From Actinomycetes bacterium (GTDB taxonomy: Bacteria > Actinomycetota > Actinomycetes > Actinomycetales > Demequinaceae), in the NCBI GenBank assembly GCA_023428185.1, contig JAEYYZ010000096.1, positions 1-5,243 on the forward strand: a DNA stretch of 5,243 bases. Reading direction: 5' to 3'. Positions 5,214 through 5,243 of the stretch are shown here, one piece after another. Every line of letters begins with the position of its first letter. The first letter of the stretch is position 1. Below the pieces are notes generated by a model, which did not search any database, was not told the origin of the DNA, and saw only the letters and a list, made by a program, of their open reading frames with translations. The translations under genes were made by a program, and so were the position numbers.

Positions 5214-5243
5214 ATCCGCGTGATTCTTACCGCACGACACGCG
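5199..5243 (+). CDS. Possible start of a divergent gene, cut by the window edge
   Basis: From GTG at 5199 the frame stays open to the end of the window and reads MSVLQIRVILTARHA. The alternating hydrophobic, basic opening (VLQIRVI) looks like the beta strand that opens several cytoplasmic domains and resembles the start of DUF389-type membrane proteins, but 15 residues are too few to name a family. There is no clear ribosome site. It would be divergent from the YciI-family gene with 21 bases between starts. It may equally be non-coding. Confidence 0.25.
   Translation, partial: MSVLQIRVILTARHA

Noticed and set aside
5178..5240. YciI-family start at the far upstream ATG (5240)
   Set aside because: It would add 21 residues that do not belong to the YCII fold and has no ribosome site; the extension is best seen as upstream control sequence or a neighbouring gene's shadow.

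Overview
This is a housekeeping stretch of an actinobacterial chromosome. Most clues fit Actinomycetota, probably a moderately GC-rich member near Micrococcales or Actinomycetales, although genus cannot be decided. The S1 protein has four S1 repeats and the typical actinobacterial tail (EGFD...W repeats, then a terminal 'LASDERLAALREKL' peptide). The gene order rpsA-coaE-uvrB is common in this phylum. GTG is used as a start, and the hairpin terminators lack a U tract.

Layout: (1) 1-420, the C-terminal part of a 6-phosphofructokinase running in from the left edge. (2) 421-562, a terminator-like hairpin, a candidate promoter and a structured leader. (3) 563-2050, rpsA, ribosomal protein S1. (4) 2051-2178, a very strong terminator hairpin, a perfect 14-bp palindrome and a weak candidate promoter. 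(5) 2179-2793, coaE, dephospho-CoA kinase. (6) 2803-4878, uvrB, excision nuclease subunit B, nine bases after coaE. (7) 4896-5177 on the minus strand, a YciI-family small protein convergent with uvrB. (8) 5178-5243, a short divergent region that may hold the start of another plus-strand gene. No stretch longer than 300 bases lacks a gene.

The genes do not form one pathway: they cover glycolysis, translation, the last step of CoA synthesis and nucleotide excision repair. rpsA looks like a single transcription unit bounded by hairpins. coaE and uvrB look like a pair, though uvrB may also have its own promoter overlapping the coaE stop codon.

I see no mobile element, CRISPR array, tRNA, rRNA, defence system or other new system. 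The items most worth a second look are small: a shared -10-like geometry before three start codons that suggests leaderless transcripts; a possible RNA switch in the rpsA leader; an 11-residue aromatic repeat in the S1 tail; a His-to-Tyr change at a substrate-binding position of phosphofructokinase; and a palindrome upstream of coaE.
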